From Chitinimonas arctica (GTDB lineage Bacteria; Pseudomonadota; Gammaproteobacteria; Burkholderiales; Chitinimonadaceae), in the NCBI RefSeq assembly GCF_007431345.1, contig NZ_CP041730.1:1178001-1242000 (forward strand): a DNA stretch of 64,000 nt, in the 5' to 3' direction. Under the pieces are notes generated by a model. That model was not told the origin of the DNA. It saw nothing but the letters and a program-made list of their open reading frames with translations, and did no database searches. Shown in pieces: positions 9,082 through 17,190 of this stretch. A program made the position numbers and the translations under genes. Position 1 is the first letter of the stretch, and each line of letters starts with the position of its first letter.

Positions 9082-9114
9082 GCCACCCTCGCCGGCCTGG
9101 CCGGCAAGGGTGGC
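9082..9114. terminator. Strong hairpin between convergent genes
   Basis: A two-part stem: GCCACCCT (9082-9089) pairs with AGGGTGGC (9107-9114), and inside it GCCGGC pairs with GCCGGC around a CTG loop. It lies exactly in the 51-bp gap between the convergent ATP-grasp and GH64-like genes. There is no T-run on either side, so it may act as a weak bidirectional terminator or an mRNA end-stabiliser. Confidence 0.5.
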
Positions 9115-9118
9115 ATCT

Positions 9119-10507
9119 TCAGGCAGCCATCGTTACGGTTGCCGGCTCCAGGGTCAGCGTCAGCGTATCCACCTTGCCAGGGTCCAGACTGGCGAAAACC
9201 GCGGCAAAGCGGTCCGAATAGGCAAAATTATAGGCCTGCGACAGCGGCGCCAACGCGGCCGCCCACTGGTTGTAATACGTCGTGGGTTGCAGGCCGGCAA
9301 AGAAAAAGCTGCCGGGAATACCGAACCACGTTTGACTGGGGAGCGAGCCGACCATGGCTGGCGGAAACACCCCATGAACATTGCCGACCGTTGTCTGGCT
9401 ACCGACCGCACCGATATTCAGGCCCGAGAAAAGATCGCCGCCCACCCAACCGTACACATCGTTTCCCGGATTCGTGCTGGAACCGGCATTGTTCAAGTAG
9501 AAAGGCGTATTACCGCCGTAGATGCCAGACGGATTACTCAGGTCAGCCCGCTTGTAGAGCATGGTCGTAGTGCCTGCGACGCCGCCGAGCGTGCCGCTCA
9601 GCGTGATATCAAGATTGCTGTCTATGCTCGCGGTCAATGCATAGGCTTGCGGGCTGAGCGGGCCGGTACTGGGCGGATTGGGGCCCACGCCGCCGAAGTT
9701 GCCGGCGATATTGGCGATCGTACCGTTGCCAAGCGTTGGGACATTCTTCCCCGCCGGGGTACCCGGACCAAACCACTCCAGCAGATTGCCCAGGTAAGCC
9801 GTCCAGATATCGTAAGGCATCACCGGCAAGGCGACCGTCGGCGCGATGGGCGGGTAGGACGAAGGACCGATGATGCGGGCAAACGCGCTTCCCGGGGCGG
9901 GGCCGCCCGGATATTGCTGGAACTGCCCCGGCACCAGGGCAGGGAGCGGTGCGCCATCGACCCCACCGGGCCCCACCACACCGGAAACCGGCGGGGTAGT
10001 AAGGGTATCGAGCGCATCGAACACATCCTGCGCCGTGGTATTGCCCAGCAGACCGGCAACGGTCTGCACCGCCTGGCCGCGCCAGGTGGTCGTCAGCGTG
10101 AGGGGAATGCTCCAATAGTCGATGCTGGTCAAGTTGGCGACGTCGGCGGCTTGTCCGGTAAAGGTCATCTCCATCTTGTCGTAGCGCAGGAAGAAATTGG
10201 GGTCGGTGACGGCCTGCGCCGGTTCGTAGGATTTGCGCTGCACCGCCCAGGCGCTGCCATAAGCCACGTAGACGCGCCCGCTGAAGGCACTGATGGTTAC
10301 CCCTTCGACCAGATCGGCCAGCGAGTACCAATGGCCGGCGAATGGATAGTTCCCGTCGCCGGCAATATTCAGCGGTTTGAGTGCCGTCTGGTCCTGGTTG
10401 CTCTTGATGTCGAAGCCGTCGTTCGACGCGCCGGGCACGAACCCTATCGATACCTGCGATGGCGCGACGCCGCTTTGATTGCTGAATTGAAGCTTGAGTG
10501 ATGCCAT
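9119..10507 (-). CDS. Thaumatin-like/GH64-type beta-1,3-glucanase-like protein
   Basis: 462 aa. The N-terminal third (LKLQFSNQSG, VSIGFVPGASNDGFDIK, ALKPLNIA, GHWYSLADLV) and C-terminus (YYNQWAAALAPLSQAYNFAYSDRF, then a VDTLTLTLEP strand) resemble the GH64/thaumatin-like superfamily, where a YNxxA...YxFAYDD block is near-universal. The middle (about 140-380) is Gly/Pro-rich with no recognised motif. The expected GH64 acidic Asp pair is not obvious (YSDRF rather than a YDD block), so catalysis is uncertain. I chose the ATG at 10507 because GAGGAGG lies just upstream; the longer frame adds 53 unlikely Arg-rich residues. No signal peptide is visible, which is unusual for this superfamily. Confidence 0.5.
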   Translation of the reverse strand: MASLKLQFSNQSGVAPSQVSIGFVPGASNDGFDIKSNQDQTALKPLNIAGDGNYPFAGHWYSLADLVEGVTISAFSGRVYVAYGSAWAVQRKSYEPAQAVTDPNFFLRYDKMEMTFTGQAADVANLTSIDYWSIPLTLTTTWRGQAVQTVAGLLGNTTAQDVFDALDTLTTPPVSGVVGPGGVDGAPLPALVPGQFQQYPGGPAPGSAFARIIGPSSYPPIAPTVALPVMPYDIWTAYLGNLLEWFGPGTPAGKNVPTLGNGTIANIAGNFGGVGPNPPSTGPLSPQAYALTASIDSNLDITLSGTLGGVAGTTTMLYKRADLSNPSGIYGGNTPFYLNNAGSSTNPGNDVYGWVGGDLFSGLNIGAVGSQTTVGNVHGVFPPAMVGSLPSQTWFGIPGSFFFAGLQPTTYYNQWAAALAPLSQAYNFAYSDRFAAVFASLDPGKVDTLTLTLEPATVTMAA

Positions 10508-10710
10508 ATTTCCTCCTCGACCTGCGGTGTGAAGGATGGCCGCCTCGGCCTTCGGCGTCCGCCCCATTTTCTGGGCCGATCTCCGGCTCCTGTTTCTGGC
10601 CGCTACGGTGGGCGGCATGGGCGTATCCGTTCCGGCCATGCAATGCCCTGTCGGAAGGATAGCCAAGGCGCATGCAAACTACTGCTTACTAATTCCCTAT
10701 TCCTGCTTGT

Positions 10711-11301
10711 TCAATGTTTTAAGCCAAACAAGGCGCTGTGGGTCTGCTCACCCAGCTCGATGGTCAGTGCCACGGCATTTTCCACGCCGATGCGGATGGG
10801 CGGACCGAAACGGCTGATTTCGATGCCGGCTCGGCGCAGCATGCGTTCGATCGCGGTGGTGGTGACGGTGACATAGCGTTTGATGCCGCCTTCATCGGCA
10901 AACCTGACGATTTCGCGCATGGCATCCAGCGCCTGGTCGGCAAAGCCGAAGCTGGGCGAGCCATCGGTTTCGATGGCAAAGCGGCTCAGTTCCCATACAC
11001 CCTCCTCTTCCGGTGCCGGACTGCCGTGGAGCAAGGCCGGGAATGTGTCCTTCAGCATATAAGGCCCCAGGGTGGGAAGCAGGCGCCAGCAGCCAAACAC
11101 CTGCCGCTCCTGGTTGCGGATCACCATGTAGTGCGGCTCCAATGCGTCATAACCGTCTATCTCCATGCCGGCCAGGATCGGCACCTCCCACCCCATGCGA
11201 TCTCGAAACACCCGGGCGCGCAGGCTGTGGATGGCATGGAGATCGCCACGGTTGAATTGCTGACGCTGTCCGATCTGGATCATTTGAATAGAGTTCTGCA
11301 T
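10711..11301 (-). CDS. luxI: Acyl-homoserine-lactone synthase (LuxI family)
   Basis: 196 aa. Carries the LuxI signature: SLRARVFRDRMGW (invariant Arg, Phe, Trp), EIDGYDAL (Glu, Asp), and GCWRLLPTLGPYMLKDTF, followed by VWELSRFAIE. The family makes N-acyl-homoserine lactone from S-adenosylmethionine and an acyl-ACP. The C-terminal half (YVTVTTTAIERMLRRAGIEISRFGP) binds the acyl donor; acyl length cannot be read off. Its promoter region, shared with the divergent rsaL-like gene, has a lux-type palindrome about 63 bp ahead of the start. The luxR gene lies beyond rsaL on the same strand as luxI, so the order luxR-rsaL-luxI matches the Pseudomonas las locus. Confidence 0.95.
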   Translation of the reverse strand: MQNSIQMIQIGQRQQFNRGDLHAIHSLRARVFRDRMGWEVPILAGMEIDGYDALEPHYMVIRNQERQVFGCWRLLPTLGPYMLKDTFPALLHGSPAPEEEGVWELSRFAIETDGSPSFGFADQALDAMREIVRFADEGGIKRYVTVTTTAIERMLRRAGIEISRFGPPIRIGVENAVALTIELGEQTHSALFGLKH

Positions 11302-11363
11302 TGCGTGCTCCTAAGGGCTTGCTACCCGAAACGCATAAATATATGCCGTTCAGCAATATGGGC

Positions 11364-11383
11364 TACTAGCTACCTTGCTAGCT
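11364..11383. promoter_or_regulatory. lux-type box in the luxI-rsaL intergenic region
   Basis: The palindrome CTAGC-TACCTT-GCTAG (11366-11381) fits the NNCT-N12-AGNN lux/las box. On the minus strand a TATATT -10 hexamer lies at about 11343-11338, placing the box centre near -42 relative to a start around 11331, the usual activating position for LuxR proteins. The element also lies upstream of the rsaL-like gene, so it may serve both directions, and an RsaL-type repressor could compete there. Confidence 0.7.
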
Positions 11384-11447
11384 GCCTCCCCGGACTAGCC
11401 ATGACAGACTCGGTGGCTCATTCCTCTTAAAAGCCAGGGAAGACAGC

Positions 11448-11726
11448 ATGTACATGCAAACAGAGAACGCGGTGGGCACCGCAGGGGCGTTGTCCACGGT
11501 GTTTTACTGCCAATATGCGCTGCGCCGAGTCCGCAAAGCGATGAAGGAAAGCCAAACGATTTTCTGGCGGCGCTTCGGCGTCAGCCAGTCGCGCGGCAGC
11601 CGTTTCGAGCAGGGACTACCCCTGCCCGCTCCGGTGCAGATCCTGTTGCATCTTTATCTCGCGGGCCGTATCAACGACCGCGACCTCAGCGAATCCTTGG
11701 CGCAAATCGACCCAAGCAACGATTGA
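11448..11726 (+). CDS. rsaL: RsaL-like quorum-sensing repressor
   Basis: 92 aa with a helix-turn-helix whose core ESQTIFWRRFGVSQSRGSRF is nearly the same as in P. aeruginosa RsaL, which represses lasI and gives signal homeostasis. It sits between luxI (divergent) and luxR (convergent, 9 bp between stops), the same topology as lasR-rsaL-lasI. The C-terminal part (QILLHLYLAGRINDRDLSESL) also follows RsaL. The first 25 residues are an extension relative to the 80-aa P. aeruginosa protein, and a later start is possible. Expected to bind the luxI promoter region and block activation. Family assignment is by recalled motif. Confidence 0.85.
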   Translation: MYMQTENAVGTAGALSTVFYCQYALRRVRKAMKESQTIFWRRFGVSQSRGSRFEQGLPLPAPVQILLHLYLAGRINDRDLSESLAQIDPSND

Positions 11727-11735
11727 ACGCGGGCG

Positions 11736-12479
11736 CTACACCGACACCAAGCCGAATTGAATGGCCCGCACCACCACGTCGGTGCGCCGGCCTACATCGA
11801 ATTTGCGCCGCAGGTTGGCGATATGGAAGCGCGCACCGGCAATCGACACATCCATGATCCGTGAGATCTCCCAGTCGGTCTTGCCGGCCGCCAGCCACTT
11901 CAGGTATTCCAGTTCGGTCTTGGTCAAATCCGGCGCCTGCCGCGCCGCCTCGGCCGGTTGCATGTAGCCGCGCAACACCTCGAAGGCGAGGTCCCGCAGA
12001 ATGGCAAGGTGGCCGATATTGTCCTGCAGGTCGGCAACGAAGGCCTTGCCGGGCTGTTGATCCCGCACGACCGTCAACATGCCCACCTCGCCGGTCGGAC
12101 CATGAAAAGGCAGCGTCACGCCCGCACGCAGGCCATAGGAACACGCTTCCTCATAAAGGGCTCGCTGTTCCTTGCCCCGGAAGCTGTCCGGCGCCCACAC
12201 CAAGGGCATGGTGTGGCTGAAGCAATGTGCCACGGTGGGATCCAGCCGGCCCAAGCCGCGCCGATCGTAGATCTCGCGCCATCGCTCCGGATACGTGCTG
12301 CGCAGATAGGCTCCACCCAGCGGTGCACCGGGTTTGGGCACGGCAGCGAACATTACTTTGTCGTAGCCAAAGCGCTTGGCCACGGTCGATAGTTGAAACA
12401 CGGCATCCATCTCGGTTTTCGCCTCGACGAAAGCTTGATACTTTTCCAGGTACGGCACTCTCAGGACTCCCTGATGCAT
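11736..12479 (-). CDS. luxR: LuxR-family quorum-sensing transcription factor
   Basis: 247 aa. The N-terminal autoinducer-binding domain keeps the six residues invariant in AHL receptors: Trp and Tyr of YPERWREIY, Asp-Pro of RLDPTV, Trp of MPLVWAPDSF and Gly of YGLRAGV. The C-terminal LuxR helix-turn-helix (LTKTELEYLKWLAAGKTDWE, then FHIANLRRKFDVGRRTDVVV) has the conserved Glu, Leu and Gly. The protein should bind the signal made by the neighbouring LuxI and act at the box at 11364-11383. No good ribosome binding site precedes the ATG at 12479; an in-frame GTG further in (before PYLEKYQAF) is an alternative. Confidence 0.93.
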   Translation of the reverse strand: MHQGVLRVPYLEKYQAFVEAKTEMDAVFQLSTVAKRFGYDKVMFAAVPKPGAPLGGAYLRSTYPERWREIYDRRGLGRLDPTVAHCFSHTMPLVWAPDSFRGKEQRALYEEACSYGLRAGVTLPFHGPTGEVGMLTVVRDQQPGKAFVADLQDNIGHLAILRDLAFEVLRGYMQPAEAARQAPDLTKTELEYLKWLAAGKTDWEISRIMDVSIAGARFHIANLRRKFDVGRRTDVVVRAIQFGLVSV

Positions 12480-12937
12480 TCGTACACCGTGTTTCGACGA
12501 CGGCCGCCCGGCCAGGATGCCTTGCGCATCCGCCGGGACCAGCCTTCACGAAACACCCCCCCCTACAAGATTCGCATTGCCGCAGTGGTCCGGACCCATG
12601 GGTCTTCGGCCAATATTTTTTGAACAATGCAATCAGCGGCTTGTCGCAGATAAGTGTTTTTACCGTTCCCATCTTGCGCAAGCCCCGCGGCAAGAGTGTA
12701 ACAAGCGCTTGCCCCAGTCGAATTCCTTAGTTGGGTTCGGCGTAAACTGAGTCATCCTGCCCACAGATTTTGTCGTATGCGACCGACACGGGCGCGGTAA
12801 ACAAAGTAGGCGCGGAATTTGCCATTCATCAGATTTATGCCCTACCGCACTGCGTTGTCTGGATATTTTGCCGATATCAGGAGTAGTACTAGCACGGTGA
12901 TGGAATAAATAGACCGTGCATTGCCAGGAGAGCCGCC
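12480..12937. other. Intergenic region between luxR and the DUF5610 gene, with an inverted repeat
   Basis: 458 bp with no supported gene. It must hold the divergent promoters of luxR (leftward) and the DUF5610 gene (rightward). Near the right end a perfect 7-bp inverted repeat, GCACGGT (12892-12898) and ACCGTGC (12913-12919), flanks an AT-rich 14-bp spacer just upstream of the ribosome binding site AGGAGAG. It could be an operator or a 5-prime leader hairpin. The CAAGCGCTTG palindrome near 12701-12710 is a second short symmetry. I see no RNA gene. Confidence 0.35.
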
Positions 12938-13555
12938 ATGAAACTTCCCAGTGTTGATGTCGCCCAGTCGGCGCCTCGCCCGATTGCGCACGTACCGACC
13001 GGCAAGATGACCGATGAGCAGAAGAAGGATCTGCAGGTGCAACAGATCCGCGCCAGTTACCGCTTTAGCGCATCGGTCAGCGAAGGCGATAATTACTACC
13101 GCTTGCTGGTGCAGGCCAACTTCGAGTCGGTCGGCAGCGCGCTGGGTATCGAGGCGCCTGAAACAGCCGTGGAGGCACTGCCGGTCGAGCAGGAAGAAGT
13201 CGACAATACCCCCCCCGCCACCGCCAAGCGCATTGTCGACCTGACCACCGGCTTTTTCGAACTGTTCCGCCAACAGTACCCCGACGAGGACCCTGACAAG
13301 GTGCTGAACCGCTTCATGGAAACCATCGGCAAGGGCATCGCCCAGGGCTTCCAGGAAGCGCGCGAGGTCCTCGACGGCCTTGGTGTACTGAAGGACGAGG
13401 TGGCCGATAATATCGACAAGACCTGGGAGTTGGTACAGCAAGGGCTCAAAGCCTTCGCGGAAGCGCATGCCAAGCCGTCGAAACCCGCCGAGGGCGAACC
13501 GCCGGCCCAGCCCATCGCGGCAAAGGCGCAGAGCAAAGCTGGTGCGAGCGCATAG
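12938..13555 (+). CDS. DUF5610 domain protein
   Basis: 205 aa. The central part (TAKRIVDLTTGFFELFRQQ, DPDKVLNRFMETIGKGIAQG, FQEAREVLDGLGVL, then NIDKTWELVQQGLKAF) is the DUF5610 signature, a helical domain common in gamma- and betaproteobacterial proteins of unknown role. There is no signal peptide or membrane segment, and the C-terminus is a low-complexity Ala/Pro/Lys tail. ATG 12938 has a good ribosome binding site. The next gene starts 68 bp downstream on the same strand. The function is unknown. Confidence 0.8.
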   Translation: MKLPSVDVAQSAPRPIAHVPTGKMTDEQKKDLQVQQIRASYRFSASVSEGDNYYRLLVQANFESVGSALGIEAPETAVEALPVEQEEVDNTPPATAKRIVDLTTGFFELFRQQYPDEDPDKVLNRFMETIGKGIAQGFQEAREVLDGLGVLKDEVADNIDKTWELVQQGLKAFAEAHAKPSKPAEGEPPAQPIAAKAQSKAGASA

Positions 13556-13623
13556 AGATAGCGTATGTTGGCAATGAATCCGCCACACTTTTGCAATTGA
13601 CGATCAACGGTCCCGCTTATCCG

Positions 13624-14175
13624 ATGCCACGTAAACTCCTCCGCCGCTATCTACCCACCCGTGAATCGCTGGATCGCAACGCACTGCTGCGCCGTTGCAG
13701 CCCCTACCTGTCCCATCCCAACCTATGGCACCTCAATCGCCATTCCGTCGCCGGCGGACTCGCGGTGGGGCTGTTTTGCGGCCTGATCCCCGGCCCCTTG
13801 CAGATACTGGCCGCCACGCCCCTGGCCATCCTGTTCCGGGTCAATCTTCCGGTCGCCGTCTTCGGCACCTTCTTCAGCAATCCCTTCACCATCGTGCCGA
13901 TCTATGTCGCGGCGTTTGGGCTGGGCAGGTTGCTTACCGGCGTAAGCAGCGGACCCGGCACCTTGCCTCCCCTGCCGGAGACCGACTGGGCGCACCTGGG
14001 CGATACCCTGTCGGCGTGGATAGCCTGGGGACTATCGATGGGCGCACCACTGGCCATCGGCCTGGTCGCCATGGCCGCGTTGCTGGCGGTGGCCGGCTAC
14101 TTCCTGGTGCAGTGGGGGTGGCGTTTGCATGTTCTTTACGCTTTGCGGATCAGGCGGTTGCGGCGCGCGGCCTAG
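13624..14175 (+). CDS. DUF2062 inner-membrane protein
   Basis: 183 aa. It begins with a basic stretch (MPRKLLRRYLPTRESL) and continues with the DUF2062 core: NRHSVAGGLAVGLFCGLIPG, PLQILAATPLAILFRVNLPV and FFSNPFTIVPIYVAAFGLGR, giving three to four membrane helices. The family is widespread in proteobacteria and has no assigned function. The frame runs back to a TTG at 13591, but ATG 13624 gives the usual N-terminus. Confidence 0.85.
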   Translation: MPRKLLRRYLPTRESLDRNALLRRCSPYLSHPNLWHLNRHSVAGGLAVGLFCGLIPGPLQILAATPLAILFRVNLPVAVFGTFFSNPFTIVPIYVAAFGLGRLLTGVSSGPGTLPPLPETDWAHLGDTLSAWIAWGLSMGAPLAIGLVAMAALLAVAGYFLVQWGWRLHVLYALRIRRLRRAA

Positions 14176-14518
14176 GTCCCCAGAGAGTTGGACCGGCAGC
14201 CTCCGGTGGGCGGGTAAGCCTATTGATATACCGCCCATCAAACCGTCCGCTGAATCGCGCGCGGCGAATAGCAAGTTCTTATCAGCTTTGTAGGGCAAGG
14301 GGTGCGCTACGAATTCGGCTTTCGCTGTAATCGCGAGCGCTTTACCGAAGCGTGATTGCTGACTTACCCGTCAGGCGGGCGTATTGTAGAGATCAATGCC
14401 GCACGGGGCCTTGCAAAATAAAATTACGACAGGCACGGGACAACTACGACAAACCATATCATTAAGTTATTCATAATGAGTAAGTCTTACATCACTTTTA
14501 CAAATAGGTTAAATTACA
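14176..14518. other. Intergenic region, GC falling towards the AT-rich orphan gene
   Basis: 343 bp without a supported gene. The left part has the composition of its neighbours, while from about 14415 it becomes AT-rich. The hexamer ACGACA occurs twice, near 14425 and 14446. Clear -10-like AT runs precede the orphan gene at 14519. No terminator with a U-run is seen after the DUF2062 gene. Confidence 0.4.
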
Positions 14519-15400
14519 ATGTTGACGACTAAAATTTCCACAGGAAATAATATCAGCCGCAACGAAGCACATGACGCTTTGCGTAATGCGGAGGAATCAA
14601 ATCCAGCGACCAATGAAAAAGCCGTACAGATTGGCGAAAAAAACTACCGCCTTAGCAACGTTAACGTCCACAGCGAACAGACCACTTCCGCTCGCCCAAG
14701 AAGTTTGTTTGAAAAAATTGGGTACTTATTTAAAAATCCTACCAGGCCCGGTATTAAAGACCGCCAGGGAATCCAGAGAGATAACCACCAATCAACCACT
14801 GGCGAACACTTGGTTTTCACCGACACCTCGGTGCACAAACCTCAGAATTGCATCGTATCCCTCGCCAGGCAGCCGGTTGAAATAGAAAACCTGGACCTCG
14901 ACTGGGTAAATTCAGAATTCGAAAAATTGAAATCTTTTCAGGAAGAGCTTAAAAGCAGGTTTCCCGGCGAAGATTTAGATTTAACCGAATCCAACGCCCG
15001 GATTGCGGCTTTGGCGGAAACACCCGCCGAGAAGTTGGTCTGCCTGGCCGATCAATTGCATATTCAAACAAATGCAGCATACCAAAAGCGCAATCGTTCA
15101 TATAACATCAAGCACGTTGATAATACTCGCCTCACCATAACAGCAGGAGATGATTTCCCCAAATATACCAGCCAGCTCATTGAAGACATTTCCGACGCAG
15201 TTCTTAATGTACGCCACAACAGAAAGGAGAAACTCTCCGCTGAAGATCTTGACAAAGTAAGGCTATCCTTAAGGCCAGACAGAGGCGATTACTCCCGACT
15301 TAAAACACCATACGACAGCCCCGTGACCCAGCTGGAAGTTAAATACCCACATGTGAAGGCCCATTTAGAGAGCATCGACGCTTATTATAGATCATATTGA
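14519..15400 (+). CDS. Orphan protein of unknown function, AT-rich
   Basis: 293 aa, soluble, with no signal peptide, no membrane segment and no family I recognise. The N-terminal 120 residues are polar and probably disordered (MLTTKISTGNNISRNEAH, many Asn/Thr/Ser). The rest is charged and helical (VNSEFEKLKSFQEELKSRF, AEKLVCLADQLHIQTNAAY). Base composition is clearly lower in GC than its neighbours and codon use differs, a sign of recent acquisition. It stands alone between the DUF2062 gene and argP. A polar N-terminus on a soluble helical body is seen in secreted effectors, but nothing here proves that. Confidence 0.6.
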   Translation: MLTTKISTGNNISRNEAHDALRNAEESNPATNEKAVQIGEKNYRLSNVNVHSEQTTSARPRSLFEKIGYLFKNPTRPGIKDRQGIQRDNHQSTTGEHLVFTDTSVHKPQNCIVSLARQPVEIENLDLDWVNSEFEKLKSFQEELKSRFPGEDLDLTESNARIAALAETPAEKLVCLADQLHIQTNAAYQKRNRSYNIKHVDNTRLTITAGDDFPKYTSQLIEDISDAVLNVRHNRKEKLSAEDLDKVRLSLRPDRGDYSRLKTPYDSPVTQLEVKYPHVKAHLESIDAYYRSY

Positions 15401-15565
15401 AAACCTACACGCCCCACTAGCGCTTTCGCCGCCCTGCCCGCTGTCGTCAATCGCCCCCGTGCCAAGCCAGCTTATTCCATTTACAATGCGCTGGTTTGGC
15501 GTAGAAGCGAGGCAGTTCATATTATTCCGGCCAATACGTGCGTATAGGTGGCGCCATGAATACCG

Positions 15566-16459
15566 TTAAAGCTGTATCAAAACCGTTCTAGCCGCACGCA
15601 ATACCTCCGCGCTAAGCGCTTCCAACTTGGGTGACTGCACCCGCCAGCAATGCCAATACAAGGCCACATCGCAGGGCTGCGAGGGCGCCAGATCGATCAA
15701 TTCTCCACTTTGCAAGGCCGTGCCAAATTGCAGCTCCGGCACCATGCCATAGCCCAGGCCGAGGCGTATCGCCTGCAGGAAGGGCTCGCTGGCCGGAACG
15801 TAGTGGCAGGGATAGCTACCCGGCGGCAGGCCCAACTGGTTTTGCAGGAATTCGGCCTGCAGACCATCCTTGCGATCAAATACCATCAACGGCGCCTGCC
15901 GTGCCGCCTCACGGTCCAGGCCACGCGGCAGCCAACGGGCCACGAAAGCCGGCGTAGCCAATAAACGGTAGCGCATGATGCCCAGGGAATGTGCCAGGCA
16001 GCCTCGCATGGGTAAAGGCTCGCTGGACACACCCGCCACCGCATGTCCGCTCTGCAACCAAGTGTAAGTGTGGTCCTGGTCGTCCACGGTGATATCCACC
16101 AGCAATTGCTCCGCCACCAGGAACTCCGCCAGGGCCGGCAGGAGCCAGGTGGCAAGCGTGTCGTTGCTGACCGCCAGGGGCACACTCAAATGCCGGCCAC
16201 TCGCTTCCTGCCATTGGCTGACGAACTCATCCTCCAGCAGACTGCTGCGCCGCAGGTACTGCACCAGCCGTTGACCGGCCGGGGTGGCACGGCAAGGACG
16301 GCCGCGCAGCACCAGCGGCATGCCCAGCTGCTCCTCCATGGCACGCACCCGCTGAGAAACCGCCGAGGGCGTCAGATGCAGATGGATTGCCGCCTGCTCG
16401 AAACTGCCGCTATCGATCACGGCCAGCAAGGCTTCACCCTTGCGCGCATCCAACAGCAT
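15566..16459 (-). CDS. argP: LysR-type regulator ArgP (IciA)
   Basis: 297 aa. The N-terminal winged helix-turn-helix (ALLAVIDSGSFEQAAIHLHL, then TPSAVSQRVRAMEEQLGMPL) is ArgP-like, followed by a LysR substrate-binding domain. ArgP controls the arginine/lysine exporter ArgO in response to Lys and Arg. Here it is divergent from a LysE/ArgO-type exporter across a 111-bp AT-rich gap, the canonical arrangement. It most likely binds in that gap. Start ATG 16459 has a GGAGGG ribosome binding site. Confidence 0.88.
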   Translation of the reverse strand: MLLDARKGEALLAVIDSGSFEQAAIHLHLTPSAVSQRVRAMEEQLGMPLVLRGRPCRATPAGQRLVQYLRRSSLLEDEFVSQWQEASGRHLSVPLAVSNDTLATWLLPALAEFLVAEQLLVDITVDDQDHTYTWLQSGHAVAGVSSEPLPMRGCLAHSLGIMRYRLLATPAFVARWLPRGLDREAARQAPLMVFDRKDGLQAEFLQNQLGLPPGSYPCHYVPASEPFLQAIRLGLGYGMVPELQFGTALQSGELIDLAPSQPCDVALYWHCWRVQSPKLEALSAEVLRAARTVLIQL

Positions 16460-16570
16460 GGTCCCTCCTTGATTAAGAATAATTCAGCTATCAGGAGAAA
16501 TATTAAACCAGCTTCATTCCGGACGAGCGACTACGCACAATGCGCTATCCAACCACAGCAGGAAATTGCC

Positions 16571-17185
16571 ATGTTTGCCTCCACCGTTTATCTCAAGGGT
16601 CTGGGCTTGGGCGCCAGCCTGATCATGGCGATAGGCGCACAGAATGCCCATGTGCTGCGCATGGGCCTGAAACGCCAGCATGTGGCGTTGAGCGTGGCAG
16701 CCTGTGTGGTGGTCGATGCCCTCTTGATCGGCCTGGGGGTAGCCGGCATGGGCGCGCTGGTGCAGGCCTCGCCGCTCTTGCTCGGATTGGCGCGCTGGGG
16801 CGGGGTGGCGTTTCTGGTGGGCTACGGTTTGCGCAGCTGGCGGGCGGTCTGGCGTAGCGAATCCTTGTCCGTCGCCGGCGAGCATGCGCCCATCAGTGCC
16901 GGCAAGGCGCTGGGGACCGTGCTGGCGCTCTCGCTGCTGAATCCGCATGTCTACCTCGACACCGTGGTATTGCTGGGCGCCGTCGGCGCCAACCAGACGC
17001 CGGCGGACCAACCCAGCTTTGCCGCCGGCGCCATGACCGCCTCGGTGCTTTGGTTCTGCCTGCTGGGGTTCGGCGCCCGCTTGCTGGCCCCCTTATTCAA
17101 TCGGCCACGGGCGTGGCAGTGCATCGATGCCCTGACGGGTACCACCATGCTGGTGCTGGCGTGGCTGGTTGCCTGGGGGATGTAG
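16571..17185 (+). CDS. argO: LysE/ArgO-type basic amino-acid exporter
   Basis: 204 aa, about six membrane helices. Typical LysE/ArgO motifs are GLGLGASLIMAIGAQNAHVL near the N-terminus and LALSLLNPHVYLDTVVLLGA in the middle. The family exports L-arginine and/or L-lysine. The frame is open far upstream, but ATG 16571 (after AGGAAATT) gives the conserved N-terminus. Divergent from argP, which should activate it. Confidence 0.88.
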   Translation: MFASTVYLKGLGLGASLIMAIGAQNAHVLRMGLKRQHVALSVAACVVVDALLIGLGVAGMGALVQASPLLLGLARWGGVAFLVGYGLRSWRAVWRSESLSVAGEHAPISAGKALGTVLALSLLNPHVYLDTVVLLGAVGANQTPADQPSFAAGAMTASVLWFCLLGFGARLLAPLFNRPRAWQCIDALTGTTMLVLAWLVAWGM

Positions 17186-17190
17186 GGCTG

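Noticed and set aside
10738..11430. Rightward ORF of 230 codons opposite luxI
   Set aside because: It is the antisense shadow of luxI, whose family motifs are beyond doubt.
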